NCBI RefSeq assembly: GCF_019774615.1
Contig: NZ_CP081496.1
Location: forward strand, 2,170,001-2,234,000
Length of the DNA stretch: 64,000 nucleotides
Reading direction: 5' to 3'
Source: Streptomyces sp. BHT-5-2
GTDB lineage: Bacteria; Actinomycetota; Actinomycetes; Streptomycetales; Streptomycetaceae
Both the position numbers and the translations under genes were made by a program. Shown piece after piece: positions 27,523 to 35,882 of the stretch. A model generated the notes under the pieces. The model worked only from the letters and a program-made list of their open reading frames with translations, ran no database searches and was not told the origin of the DNA. Numbering within the stretch: the first letter of the stretch is position 1; each line of letters begins with the position of its first letter.

Positions 27523-28587
27523 GTGAATGCTTCCTCCGCGCCGTCCGGGTCGTCCGCCGAGTCTGCTTCTGCTCCTTCCCTGTCTCCTTCTTCCGTAGGG
27601 TCCGCGTCGTCGTCCGCCGGGCCTGTTTCACCGTCCGTCGCGTCCGTCGCGCCCGGGATACCCGGGCCCGTGCCGCCCTCGCGCGAGGTGCTGTCGGCGG
27701 AGGAGTGGGCCGCGGCCCGCGGGCTGGGCGATACGGCGGCGGCGCGGGCACGGGGCCGGCTGGTGTCGGTGGGGCTGGTCGTCGGCGGGGTCGTCTCGCT
27801 GCAGTTCGGGGCGTCGGTGGCGGTGCTGCTGTTCCCGCGGGCCGGGGCGCTGGGTGTGGTCACGCTGCGGCTGGTCGTCGCGGCGCTGGTGCTGCTCGTC
27901 GCCTGCCGGCCGAAGGTGCGGGGCCACTCGCGGGGCGACTGGGCCACGGTCGTCGCCTTCGGCGTCGCGCTCGTCGGCATGAACTCGCTCTTCTACCAGG
28001 CGATCGACCGGATTCCGCTCGGGGCCGCGGTCACCCTGGAATTCCTCGGACCGCTGATCCTCTCCGTGGTGACGTCGCGGCGGCTGCTGAGCGTGCTGTG
28101 GGCAGTGCTGGCCCTGGGAGGTGTGGTGCTGCTGGGCCGCGAGGGGCTCGACGGGCTGAACCTCGTCGGCGCCGGGTGCGCGCTGGCCGCCGGTGGGTTG
28201 TGGGCGGCGTACATCCTGCTGTCGGCGCGCACCGGGCAGCGCTTCCCACAGGCGGACGGGCTGGCGCTGGCGATGGCGGTCGCGGCGGTGCTGAGCCTGC
28301 CGCTGGGCGCGCTCAGCGCGGGCACCGCGCTGCTGGACCCGGTGACGCTGGGGCTGGGCGCCGCCGTGGCGCTGATGTCGTCGGTCCTGCCGTACACGCT
28401 GGAGCTGCTGGCGCTGCGGAAGCTGCCGGCCTCGGGGTTCGCGGTGATGATGAGCCTGGAACCGGCCGCGGCGGCCACGGCCGGGTTCCTGGTGCTGGGG
28501 CAGGCGTTGGGGTGGGTCGAGGTGCTGGCGATCGGGCTGGTGGTGGTGGCCAGCGCGGGGGCGGTGCTCAGTGGCTCTCGCCGGTGA
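27523..28587 (+). CDS. EamA/RhtA-like exporter
   Basis: A 354-residue protein of the drug/metabolite transporter group with ten hydrophobic segments from residue ~85. MNSLFYQAIDRIPLGAAVTL and SSVLPYTLELLALRKLPASG are typical of the RhtA (threonine/homoserine efflux) branch. The first ~75 residues are Ser/Pro/Ala-rich and probably disordered, longer than usual. The GTG start is supported by the leaderless -10. Control by the divergent LysR protein is likely. The exported compound is uncertain. Confidence 0.87.
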   Translation: MNASSAPSGSSAESASAPSLSPSSVGSASSSAGPVSPSVASVAPGIPGPVPPSREVLSAEEWAAARGLGDTAAARARGRLVSVGLVVGGVVSLQFGASVAVLLFPRAGALGVVTLRLVVAALVLLVACRPKVRGHSRGDWATVVAFGVALVGMNSLFYQAIDRIPLGAAVTLEFLGPLILSVVTSRRLLSVLWAVLALGGVVLLGREGLDGLNLVGAGCALAAGGLWAAYILLSARTGQRFPQADGLALAMAVAAVLSLPLGALSAGTALLDPVTLGLGAAVALMSSVLPYTLELLALRKLPASGFAVMMSLEPAAAATAGFLVLGQALGWVEVLAIGLVVVASAGAVLSGSRR

Positions 28588-28723
28588 GGATTGGTCGGCG
28601 CTTCCCACGTTGTCGGCTCTCCCGCCGTAGGGGTTCGCCTTTTTGCGCCTGGCGGCGCCGGTCCGCTGCGCGGGGCGTTTCCGGCCCGCTTCGCGGGCGT
28701 TGTTGGTCCGCTGCGCGTTGTCG

Positions 28724-28851
28724 GTCCGCTGCGCGGGGCTGTTGGGTGCGGTGACGGGCCTCCGGGGCAGGGGGTGTGTCCGGACTGCTGCGCTTTACGT
28801 CCGGACACACCCCCTGCCCCTCCGACCCGTCCCCTCCCGTGGGTGGTCATG
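28724..28851 (+). repeat. 128-bp dispersed repeat, copy 1 (contains hairpin C)
   Basis: It matches 41000-41127 at 127 of 128 positions; the only change is A at 28825 against G at 41101. Part of it recurs inverted at 41268-41386. Just upstream (~28670-28735) the short unit GGTCCGCTGCGCG occurs three times. The gap 28588-28898 holds no gene that I can support. Confidence 0.88.
28764..28820 (+). repeat. Invariant-loop hairpin, copy C
   Basis: A 22-bp perfect stem (28764-28785 with 28799-28820) with loop TGCTGCGCTTTAC at 28786-28798. It follows the RhtA-like gene in its sense. Confidence 0.88.
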
Positions 28852-28898
28852 GAGACGGTGGGTGGGGGCTGACGCGAGTGGGGCGGTGCGGGGAGGGA

Positions 28899-29921
28899 TC
28901 AGCGGCCGGAGCGGATGACCTTCTTGCCGTCCGGGGTGAGCGGCACGGGCATCGACAGCGGGGCGCTCCGCTTCGTGCGGCCGTCGAGATCCTTCTGCAC
29001 CACGTTCACGTTGACGGACACGCCCTGGCCGCCGCCGAACTTCCCGCTGGCGAAGGCGTCCACGCCGCTACCGGTGATCTCGTAGCCGGAGGTGTCGATG
29101 ATCGAGTGCGCGCGGCAGTCGCGGAACACCTCCTCGATGGGGACGAACCAGAGCCAGTGGTAGTCGCCGTCGTGGTTGAGATCGACCTTGTCGTTGAACC
29201 AGATCGCCACCGCTCCCGACATGCCGACCGTGGCCGTCCAGTCGATGTCGTACTTCTGGGTGCCGATCACGAGGGACGCCTCGATCGCCGACTTGGCCGG
29301 GATCTTCAGGGGGAGGTCGACGCTCCAGTTCTGCGTCTCCTTGTGGGAGTACTCCTGCGTAGAGGAGAGGTTCGTCTCGATGGAGGTGGTCTCCGACACC
29401 TTGGCCACGGCCGGGATCTCGGCCGAGACCTCCATCGATACGCCGATCTTCAGCGACTCGGTCACCGAGATCCGCAGGTCCTGCTCGGTCGTCTTGCTCT
29501 GCTTGTACGTGACGGTCTGTTCGACGGACGACCCGTTGCGGTAGTTGGTCGTCACGGAGCTGACCTGGCCCGGTATGGGCGAGGGGGCCTTGGGGTCGTA
29601 GGTGATGCCGGTGTACGCCGTGCTCACCTGGTACTTGTGGTAACTGCCCAGCTCACCGCGCTGCCCGTAGTCCGTGGAGGCGGTGAAGCGGCAGCCGTTG
29701 GAACCGGGGAACCGTTCCCGGGCCATCCACTTCCCCCACTCGTCCGTGATCTCCTGGAGCGAGCGGGCGGCCGCCTTGCGGGGAGTGGCGGCCTGCGGGG
29801 CGTTCGGACGGCTGGGTGCCGCGACCGCGGCACCCGCGGTCGCGAGGGAAACGGGGACGGCCGCCGCGAGGCCGGCGACGGGGACGGCGGCGAGGAGACG
29901 CCGTCTGGAGACATGGCTCAT
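28899..29921 (-). CDS. Tat-exported aerolysin/ETX-MTX2-like protein
   Basis: A 340-residue secreted protein. The head SHVSRRRLLAAVPVAGLAAA is a twin-arginine signal with likely cleavage after ~residue 33. The middle (~110-240) is a run of alternating Ser/Thr-rich strands: SSVTTNYRNGSSVEQTVTYK, SKTTEQDLRISVTESLKIGV, SMEVSAEIPAVAKVSETTSI and the SSTQEYSHKETQNWSVDLPL hairpin. This is the pattern of aerolysin-type beta-pore-forming proteins (ETX/MTX2 group). The C-terminal part (DYHWLWFVPIEEVFRDCRAH) is less clear. ATG 29921 places the Tat motif at residues 6-10. Pore formation and target are inferences. It has no immunity-like partner next to it. Confidence 0.7.
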   Translation of the reverse strand: MSHVSRRRLLAAVPVAGLAAAVPVSLATAGAAVAAPSRPNAPQAATPRKAAARSLQEITDEWGKWMARERFPGSNGCRFTASTDYGQRGELGSYHKYQVSTAYTGITYDPKAPSPIPGQVSSVTTNYRNGSSVEQTVTYKQSKTTEQDLRISVTESLKIGVSMEVSAEIPAVAKVSETTSIETNLSSTQEYSHKETQNWSVDLPLKIPAKSAIEASLVIGTQKYDIDWTATVGMSGAVAIWFNDKVDLNHDGDYHWLWFVPIEEVFRDCRAHSIIDTSGYEITGSGVDAFASGKFGGGQGVSVNVNVVQKDLDGRTKRSAPLSMPVPLTPDGKKVIRSGR

Positions 29922-30042
29922 GGGGGACCCAATCCGTTGGGGGTTGGAAGAGCGGAAATGCCTTGGGAAGCCATGCAATCGGCGATCTTCCCCGGCACAT
30001 AGGGACTTTGGTCCCGATTCACGTCTTGGGTCACGTCTTGGG

Positions 30043-30216
30043 TCAGGTCTTGGGCGCGCAACTGGGGCATTCGCAGGGCGGGTAACGCCCCGGCGTCTCG
30101 TCGACGAACCGCGGTGGGTCGTCGGTCCGCACGACGACCCTACGGAGCGGGGTACGCACCCCGGCCGCCGAGACCCGGTACACGGACAGCGTCATGCGCC
30201 GCGGGCTGATCTTCAC
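30043..30216 (-). CDS. 57-residue protein with CxCPxC tail
   Basis: A small gene: VKISPRRMTLSVYRVSAAGV and on to RYPPCECPSCAPKT. It resembles short Streptomyces proteins that sit next to XRE/DUF397 genes and end in a CxCPxC cluster, possibly metal binding. The GTG start overlaps the stop of the 80-residue gene upstream by four bases (GTGA), so the two are translationally coupled. Function unknown. Confidence 0.6.
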   Translation of the reverse strand: MKISPRRMTLSVYRVSAAGVRTPLRRVVVRTDDPPRFVDETPGRYPPCECPSCAPKT

Positions 30217-30455
30217 CGGCCGTGCTCCCGCCCCCGCTGATTCTCCGTACGTTCGCGAACCCAGGCCGCCAGCCGGGACGCCTCGGACGCGGAAATCCCG
30301 CCCAGTTCGACGCGGCCCCGATCCATGACGGGATAGTCGCCCCGGAGCGAGGGAAGGGTGAATCCGGCGGTGGTCAGTGCGGACGCCAACTCCTCTGCCG
30401 CCCGCTGCCCTTGGGCCAAAGCACTGTCCCCGGATGAGGGGTTTTTCTGATTCAT
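30213..30455 (-). CDS. 80-residue protein divergent from XRE regulator
   Basis: Starts MNQKNPSSGDSALAQGQRAA. The middle TTAGFTLPSLRGDYPVMDRG and RVELGGISASEASRLAAWV recall small conserved proteins found beside XRE-DUF397 pairs in Streptomyces. It is soluble, with no membrane segment. It heads a two-gene unit with the CxCPxC protein and is divergent from the XRE gene over 106 bp, so that regulator may control it. Function unknown. Confidence 0.65.
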   Translation of the reverse strand: MNQKNPSSGDSALAQGQRAAEELASALTTAGFTLPSLRGDYPVMDRGRVELGGISASEASRLAAWVRERTENQRGREHGR

Positions 30456-30491
30456 GACTCCGATGGTCGAGCGGCCTGCCTAGCCTGACCA

Positions 30492-30527
30492 GTAGTGGCG
30501 CGCATACGGAGAGTGTTCGTAGTGGCG
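30492..30527. promoter_or_regulatory. Direct repeats upstream of XRE gene
   Basis: GTAGTGGCG occurs at 30492-30500 and 30519-30527, 27 bp apart, in the divergent intergenic region. A possible operator for the XRE protein. Confidence 0.3.
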
Positions 30528-30561
30528 TGCGGTGACGGCGGTATCCGAGGAGGTCGGCAGC

Positions 30562-31380
30562 ATGATGAATTCAGGCGGTAGCGCGGAGGGGACGTCGAAG
30601 GCGCTGCGCGTCTTCGGGGGGCAGCTCAAGCTCTTCCGGGAACTCGCCGAGCTGAGCCGAGAGGAGCTTGGCAGGAAGCTCGGTTACGCGTCCCACACGA
30701 TCAAGTCGTACGAGCTGGCCCAGCGCATCCCGGAACCGGCCACGGTGGAGCGGGCGGACGAACTGCTGGGCGCGAGGGGTGTGCTGAAAGCGGCGATTCC
30801 GCTGCTGGAGGAGGCGCAGTATCCGATGTTCTTCCGCGATGTCGCGAAGCTGGAGCGGAAGTGCGTACGTCGATGCTCGTACGAGACGCTGGTCGTGCCG
30901 GGGCTGTTGCAGACGAAGGACTACGCGCGTGCGGTGATCGAATCGCACGTCCCTGTCCATGCCGACGAAGAGGTGGAGCGCTTGGTTTCCGGCAGGCTTG
31001 AGCGTCAAGGGTTGCTCACCCGCGAAGATCGGCCGCCGCTCCATTTCGTCGTTGAGCAGTGTGCCTTGGAGCGCCCGATCGGTGGCCGGGAAATCCACCG
31101 GGAACAGATGGCGGAGGTCTTGGAGCGGCTACACCTGCGCAACGTAACCCTCCAGGTCATGCCGACGAACATCGAGGAGCATCCGTGCCTCGACGGTGCG
31201 CTGGTCTTGCTGGACATGCCTGACCCGCGCACGCTGGGCTATGTAGAAGGGCATGCCAGGAGTCAGCTCGTCTCCGACCGGAAGAAGGTCGCCGAACTTG
31301 TGCAGCGCTATGCCATGATCCGTACGCAGGCCCTGTCCACCAGGGAATCCCTGCAATTCATCGAGAAGTTGGCGGGGTAG
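30562..31380 (+). CDS. XRE helix-turn-helix protein with DUF5753
   Basis: A 272-residue regulator. The HTH is at ~20-75 (RELAELSREELGRKLGYASHTIKSYE); the rest is the DUF5753 domain with YETLVVPGLLQTKDYARAVI and LQVMPTNIEEHPCLDGALVLL. Such genes are paired with DUF397 genes throughout Streptomyces and some (the BldB/WhiJ-type systems) affect development. ATG 30562 has GAGGAGG eight bases upstream, better than GTG 30532. The DUF397 gene starts two bases after its stop. Confidence 0.92.
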   Translation: MMNSGGSAEGTSKALRVFGGQLKLFRELAELSREELGRKLGYASHTIKSYELAQRIPEPATVERADELLGARGVLKAAIPLLEEAQYPMFFRDVAKLERKCVRRCSYETLVVPGLLQTKDYARAVIESHVPVHADEEVERLVSGRLERQGLLTREDRPPLHFVVEQCALERPIGGREIHREQMAEVLERLHLRNVTLQVMPTNIEEHPCLDGALVLLDMPDPRTLGYVEGHARSQLVSDRKKVAELVQRYAMIRTQALSTRESLQFIEKLAG

Positions 31381-31382
31381 TT

Positions 31383-31583
31383 ATGAGCACCGAACTGGTC
31401 TGGCGCAAGTCGAGCTACAGCGGTTCCGCCGGCGGCGAATGCGTCGAGATCGCCACCAGCCCGACCACCGCTCGCGTCCTCATACGCGACTCCAAGGACA
31501 AGCCCGGCCCCCGCCTCACCCTCGCCCCCGCCGCCTGGGCCGCGTTCGTCCGTTACGCCGCGTCGGGGCCTGTGCGGCCGTAA
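31383..31583 (+). CDS. DUF397 protein
   Basis: A 66-residue protein. LVWRKSSYSGSAGGECVEIA at residues 5-24, then VLIRDSKDKPGPRLTLAPAAW, are the whole DUF397 pattern. It is thought to work with the adjacent XRE/DUF5753 protein, in some cases like an antitoxin or co-regulator. It is translated right after it in the same unit. Confidence 0.93.
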   Translation: MSTELVWRKSSYSGSAGGECVEIATSPTTARVLIRDSKDKPGPRLTLAPAAWAAFVRYAASGPVRP

Positions 31584-31760
31584 CGCGGGGTACTCGCGCG
31601 TCGTGTATGCGGCGGCGCGCCATGGCAGAAAATCATGCAGGCATGCTTGATTGTTTCCGGGGGTGCTGCCACCCTCGGTTCTCGCATCACCGCAGCAGAT
31701 GTCAACGCGCCCTGTCCGTGAGGGACATGAGCGCACCGGCGTGGATGAGGAGAGCGCGCG

Positions 31761-32567
31761 ATGGCCGATCCGCGGGAGGTTCGGGAGGTCCTGGCGGACC
31801 TGCGGGCCGAGGGTGAGGAAGTGGACGGGCTGGTGGCGGGGCTGCCCGAAGCGGAGTGGGGGCGGGCGACCCCGGCCGCCGGATGGAGCATCGCGCACCA
31901 GATCGCGCACCTGTTGTGGACCGACGAGCGGGCCGTGCGGTCCGCGGTCGATCCCGAGGGGTTCGCGCGGGAGGCGCAGGCGGCGCTCACCGCGCCGGAG
32001 ACGTTCGTGGACGAGGGGGCCGAGCGCGGCGCGCGGCTGGCCCCCGCCGAGCTGCTGGCGCGGTGGCGGGCCGGTCGGGCCGAGCTGCTGGAGGTGCTGG
32101 CGGGACGGCCCCGGGGGGAGAAACTGCCGTGGTACGGGCCGCCGATGAGCGTGGCGTCGATGGCCACCGGGCGGCTGATGGAGACCTGGGCGCACGGGCA
32201 GGACGTGGCGGACGCGCTGGGGGTGCGGCGGGTGCCGACGGCCCGGTTGCGGCATGTGGCCCGGATCGGGGTGCGGGCCAGGGGCTACGCGTATGCGGTG
32301 CACGGACTGACGCCGCCGGCGGAGGAGTTCCGGGTCGAGTTGACGGGGCCGGGCGGCGAGGCGTGGGTGTTCGGGCCGGAGGACGCGGCGCAGCGGGTCA
32401 GCGGGCCGGCGCTGGACTTCTGCCTGCTGGTGACGCAGCGGGCGCACCGGGACGACGTCTCGCTGGTGGCGGTGGGGGCGGACGCCGAGCGGTGGTTGGG
32501 CATCGCGCAGTCCTTCGCGGGGCCGGCGGGGCCGGGCCGGGCGCCGGGCGAGGTGGTGCGGCGGTGA
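31761..32567 (+). CDS. TIGR03084-type metal-binding protein
   Basis: A 268-residue protein with the mycothiol-dependent maleylpyruvate isomerase N-terminal (DinB-like) fold. The histidines of the helical metal site are in IAHQIAHLLWTDE and ETWAHGQDVADALG. The C-terminal ~100 residues match the TIGR03084 type. It starts at ATG 31761 behind GAGGAGAG and overlaps the AtuA-like gene by four bases. The tight linkage to the acyl-CoA carboxylase genes suggests a role in the same catabolic route, possibly mycothiol-linked; this is inference. Confidence 0.85.
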   Translation: MADPREVREVLADLRAEGEEVDGLVAGLPEAEWGRATPAAGWSIAHQIAHLLWTDERAVRSAVDPEGFAREAQAALTAPETFVDEGAERGARLAPAELLARWRAGRAELLEVLAGRPRGEKLPWYGPPMSVASMATGRLMETWAHGQDVADALGVRRVPTARLRHVARIGVRARGYAYAVHGLTPPAEEFRVELTGPGGEAWVFGPEDAAQRVSGPALDFCLLVTQRAHRDDVSLVAVGADAERWLGIAQSFAGPAGPGRAPGEVVRR

Positions 32568-34273
32568 CGGGGCCGGGGAGCGTGGCGCCGTTACGGATCG
32601 GGAACGCGTCCGGCTTCTACGGCGACCGGTTCGAGGCCGTGCGGGAGATGCTGACCGGCGGGCCGCTGGACGTGCTGACCGGGGACTACCTGGCCGAGCT
32701 GACGATGCTGATCCTCGGGCGGGACCGGCTGAAGGACCCGCGGCTGGGGTACGCCAGGACGTTTCTGCGGCAGTTGGAGGAGGGGCTCGGGCTCGCCGTC
32801 GAGCGGGGCGTGAAGATCGTGACTAATGCGGGCGGGCTGAATCCGGCCGGACTCGCGGACGCCGTCAGGGAGTTGAGCGAGCGGGTCGGGGTGCCGGTGC
32901 GGGTCGCGCACGTCGAGGGGGACGACCTGGTGGGGCGGGGGTGGGGCGAGGGCGTGCTCACCGCCAATGCCTATCTGGGGGGCGCGGGGATCGCGGCGTG
33001 CCTGCGGGCGGGGGCGGATGTCGTGGTCACCGGGCGGGTGACGGACGCGGCGCTGGTCAGCGGGCCGGCCGCGGCGCACTTCGGCTGGGCGGCGGACGAC
33101 CACGACCGGCTGGCGGGGGCGGTGGTCGCGGGGCATGTGCTGGAGTGCGGGGCGCAGGCGACGGGCGGGAACTACGCGTTCTTCGAGGAGCTGGGCGACG
33201 TGCGGCGGCCGGGGTTCCCGCTGGCCGAGGTCCGTGCGGACGGCAGCGCGGTGATCACCAAGCATCCGGGGACCGGGGGAGCGGTGACGGTGGGGACGGT
33301 GACGGCCCAGCTGCTCTACGAGACGGCCGGGGCGCGCTATCCGGGGCCGGACGTCACGGCGCGGCTGGACACCGTACGGCTCGCGGCGGACGGGCCGGAC
33401 CGGGTGCGGATCGAGGGGGTGCGGGGCGAGGCGCCGCCGGCGACGTTGAAGGTCGGGCTGACCCGGATGGGCGGCTGGCGCAACGAGGTGGTGTTCGTGC
33501 TCACCGGCCTCGACATCGAGGCCAAGGCCGAGCTGGTGCGCGGGCAGTTGACGGAGGCGCTGGAGCGGGCCGGGTGCCGCCCGAGGGAGGTGACCTGGAC
33601 GCTGGCGCGCACCGATCACGCCGATGCGGGCGCGCAGGAGGAGGCGAGCGCGCTGCTGCGGCTGGTGGTGCGGGACCCGGAAGCGGAGGCTGTGGGGCGG
33701 GCGGTGAGCGGGGCGGCGGTCGAGCTGGCGCTGGCCAGTTACCCGGGCTTCCATGTGACGGCGCCGCCGGGCAAGGGCGCCCCGTACGGGGTGTTCGAGG
33801 CGGCGTATGTGCCGGCGGCGGACGTCCGGCAGGTGGCGGTGCTGCCGGACGGGGCGCGGGTGGCGGTCGCGCCCGGGCCCGCCTCGGCGGACGGGCCGGA
33901 CGCCGTGGCGGGGGAGCTGCCGGAGCCGCTGCCGGACGGGCCGGTCCGGTGGGCCCCGCTGGGACGCGTCGCCGGGGCGCGCAGCGGCGACAAGGGCGGC
34001 TCGGCCAACATCGGGGTGTGGGCCCGGACGGCCGACGGCTGGCGCTGGCTGGCGCACGCCCTCACCGTCGAGCGGCTGCGCGAACTCCTGCCGGAGACAG
34101 CCGGATTGGCGGTGCGGCGGGAGGTGCTGCCGAATCTGCGGGCGCTGAACTTCACCGTCGAGGGGCTGTTAGGGGCGGGCGTCGCCTCGCAGGCCCGGTT
34201 CGACCCGCAGGCCAAGGCACTGGGGGAGTGGCTGCGCTCCCGTCACATGGAGATACCGGAGGTGCTGCTATGA
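32564..34273 (+). CDS. AtuA-family (DUF1446) protein
   Basis: A 569-residue protein of the acyclic terpene utilisation A family. The N-terminal ~450 residues are DUF1446 (IGNASGFYGDRFEAVREML, IVTNAGGLNPAGLADAV, GADVVVTGRVTDAALVSGPA). The final ~100 residues (ARSGDKGGSANIGVWAR to the end) are the AtuA C-terminal ferredoxin-like part, so both subunit types are fused. AtuA is required for citronellol/geraniol breakdown in Pseudomonas, yet its reaction is unknown. The start GTG 32564 and the end at 34273 each overlap a neighbour by four bases. Confidence 0.88.
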   Translation: MTGPGSVAPLRIGNASGFYGDRFEAVREMLTGGPLDVLTGDYLAELTMLILGRDRLKDPRLGYARTFLRQLEEGLGLAVERGVKIVTNAGGLNPAGLADAVRELSERVGVPVRVAHVEGDDLVGRGWGEGVLTANAYLGGAGIAACLRAGADVVVTGRVTDAALVSGPAAAHFGWAADDHDRLAGAVVAGHVLECGAQATGGNYAFFEELGDVRRPGFPLAEVRADGSAVITKHPGTGGAVTVGTVTAQLLYETAGARYPGPDVTARLDTVRLAADGPDRVRIEGVRGEAPPATLKVGLTRMGGWRNEVVFVLTGLDIEAKAELVRGQLTEALERAGCRPREVTWTLARTDHADAGAQEEASALLRLVVRDPEAEAVGRAVSGAAVELALASYPGFHVTAPPGKGAPYGVFEAAYVPAADVRQVAVLPDGARVAVAPGPASADGPDAVAGELPEPLPDGPVRWAPLGRVAGARSGDKGGSANIGVWARTADGWRWLAHALTVERLRELLPETAGLAVRREVLPNLRALNFTVEGLLGAGVASQARFDPQAKALGEWLRSRHMEIPEVLL

Positions 34274-35868
34274 CCGTCCTGCGGAGCGGGCTGGACGTGG
34301 CCGGTGCCGAGTACGCCGAGCGGCGGGCGGTGATGCTGGAGAAGCTCGGGGAGGTGGCGGCCGAGCATGCCAGGGCGCTCGCCGGCGGGGGCGAGAAGTA
34401 CGTGGCCCGGCACCGCGGGCGGGGCAAGCTGCCGGCCCGGGAGCGGATCGAGCTGCTGCTGGACCCCGATACGCCGTTCCTGGAGCTGTCGCCGCTCGCC
34501 GGCTGGGGCAGCGACTACGCGGTGGGGGCGTCGCTGGTCACCGGCATCGGGGTGGTCGAGGGCGTGGAGTGCCTGATCACCGCCAACGACCCGACGGTGC
34601 GCGGCGGGGCGAGCAATCCCTGGACGCTGAAGAAGGCGCTGCGGGCCGATGAGATCGCCCTCGCCAACCGGCTGCCGGTGGTCAGCCTGGTGGAGTCCGG
34701 CGGCGCCGACCTGCCGAGCCAGAAGGAGATCTTCATCCCCGGCGGGGCGCTCTTCAAGGACCTGACGCGGCTCTCGGCGGCCGGGATCCCGACGGTCGCG
34801 GTGGTCTTCGGCAACTCCACGGCCGGCGGCGCGTACGTCCCCGGGATGTCGGACCACGTGATCATGGTGAAGGAGCGGGCCAAGGTCTTCCTCGGCGGGC
34901 CGCCGCTGGTGAAGATGGCGACCGGCGAGGAGAGCGACGACGAGTCGCTGGGCGGGGCGGAGATGCACGCCCGGACGTCGGGGCTGGCCGACTACTTCGC
35001 GGTGGACGAGCCGGACGCGCTGCGGCAGGCGCGGCGGGTGGTGGCGCGCCTCAACTGGCGCAAGGCGCACGCCGATCCGGGCCCGGCCGCGCCGCCGGAG
35101 TACGACGAGGAGGAGCTGCTCGGCATCGTCCCCGGCGACCTGCGGGCCCCCTTCGACCCGCGCGAGGTGATCGCCCGGATCGTCGACGGCTCGGACTTCG
35201 ACGAGTTCAAGCCGCTGTACGGGGCGAGTCTGGTGACGGGGTGGGCGGAGCTGCACGGCTATCCGGTCGGGATCCTCGCCAACGCCCAGGGCGTGCTGTT
35301 CAGCGCGGAGTCCCAGAAGGCCGCGCAGTTCGTCCAGTTGGCCAACCAGCGGGACATCCCGCTGCTCTTCCTGCACAACACCACCGGCTACATGGTCGGC
35401 CGGGAGTACGAGCAGGGCGGCATCATCAAGCACGGCGCGATGATGATCAACGCGGTGTCCAACTCGCGGGTCCCGCATCTGTCGGTCCTGATGGGCGCCT
35501 CGTACGGGGCCGGGCACTACGGGATGTGCGGACGGGCCTACGACCCGCGGTTCCTGTTCGCCTGGCCGAGCGCCAAGTCGGCGGTGATGGGCCCGCAGCA
35601 GCTCGCCGGCGTCCTCTCGATCGTGGCCCGCGCCTCGGCCGAGGCGAAGGGCCGGCCCTACGACGAGGACGGCGACGCGGCGCTGCGCGCCATGGTGGAG
35701 CGGCAGATCGAGGCCGAGTCGCTGCCGATGTTCCTGTCCGGGCGGCTGTACGACGACGGCGTCATCGACCCGCGGGACACCCGTACCGTCCTCGGGCTGT
35801 GCCTGTCCGCCGTGCACTCCGCGCCGGTCGAGGGCGCGCGGGGCGGCTTCGGCGTCTTCCGGATGTGA
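34270..35868 (+). CDS. Acyl-CoA carboxylase beta subunit (carboxyltransferase)
   Basis: A 532-residue carboxyltransferase. Typical segments are HRGRGKLPARERIELLLDPD, the N-half oxyanion region NSTAGGAYVPGMSDHVIMVK and the C-half SYGAGHYGMCGRAYDPRFLF. The CoA-site stretch SLVESGGADLPSQKE is like that of methylcrotonyl- and geranyl-CoA carboxylases. It transfers CO2 from carboxybiotin to an acyl-CoA. It is coupled by ATGA to the AtuA-like gene and followed 14 bases later by the biotin-carrying subunit. Confidence 0.93.
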   Translation: MTVLRSGLDVAGAEYAERRAVMLEKLGEVAAEHARALAGGGEKYVARHRGRGKLPARERIELLLDPDTPFLELSPLAGWGSDYAVGASLVTGIGVVEGVECLITANDPTVRGGASNPWTLKKALRADEIALANRLPVVSLVESGGADLPSQKEIFIPGGALFKDLTRLSAAGIPTVAVVFGNSTAGGAYVPGMSDHVIMVKERAKVFLGGPPLVKMATGEESDDESLGGAEMHARTSGLADYFAVDEPDALRQARRVVARLNWRKAHADPGPAAPPEYDEEELLGIVPGDLRAPFDPREVIARIVDGSDFDEFKPLYGASLVTGWAELHGYPVGILANAQGVLFSAESQKAAQFVQLANQRDIPLLFLHNTTGYMVGREYEQGGIIKHGAMMINAVSNSRVPHLSVLMGASYGAGHYGMCGRAYDPRFLFAWPSAKSAVMGPQQLAGVLSIVARASAEAKGRPYDEDGDAALRAMVERQIEAESLPMFLSGRLYDDGVIDPRDTRTVLGLCLSAVHSAPVEGARGGFGVFRM

Positions 35869-35882
35869 GGGAGGGGATTCCT

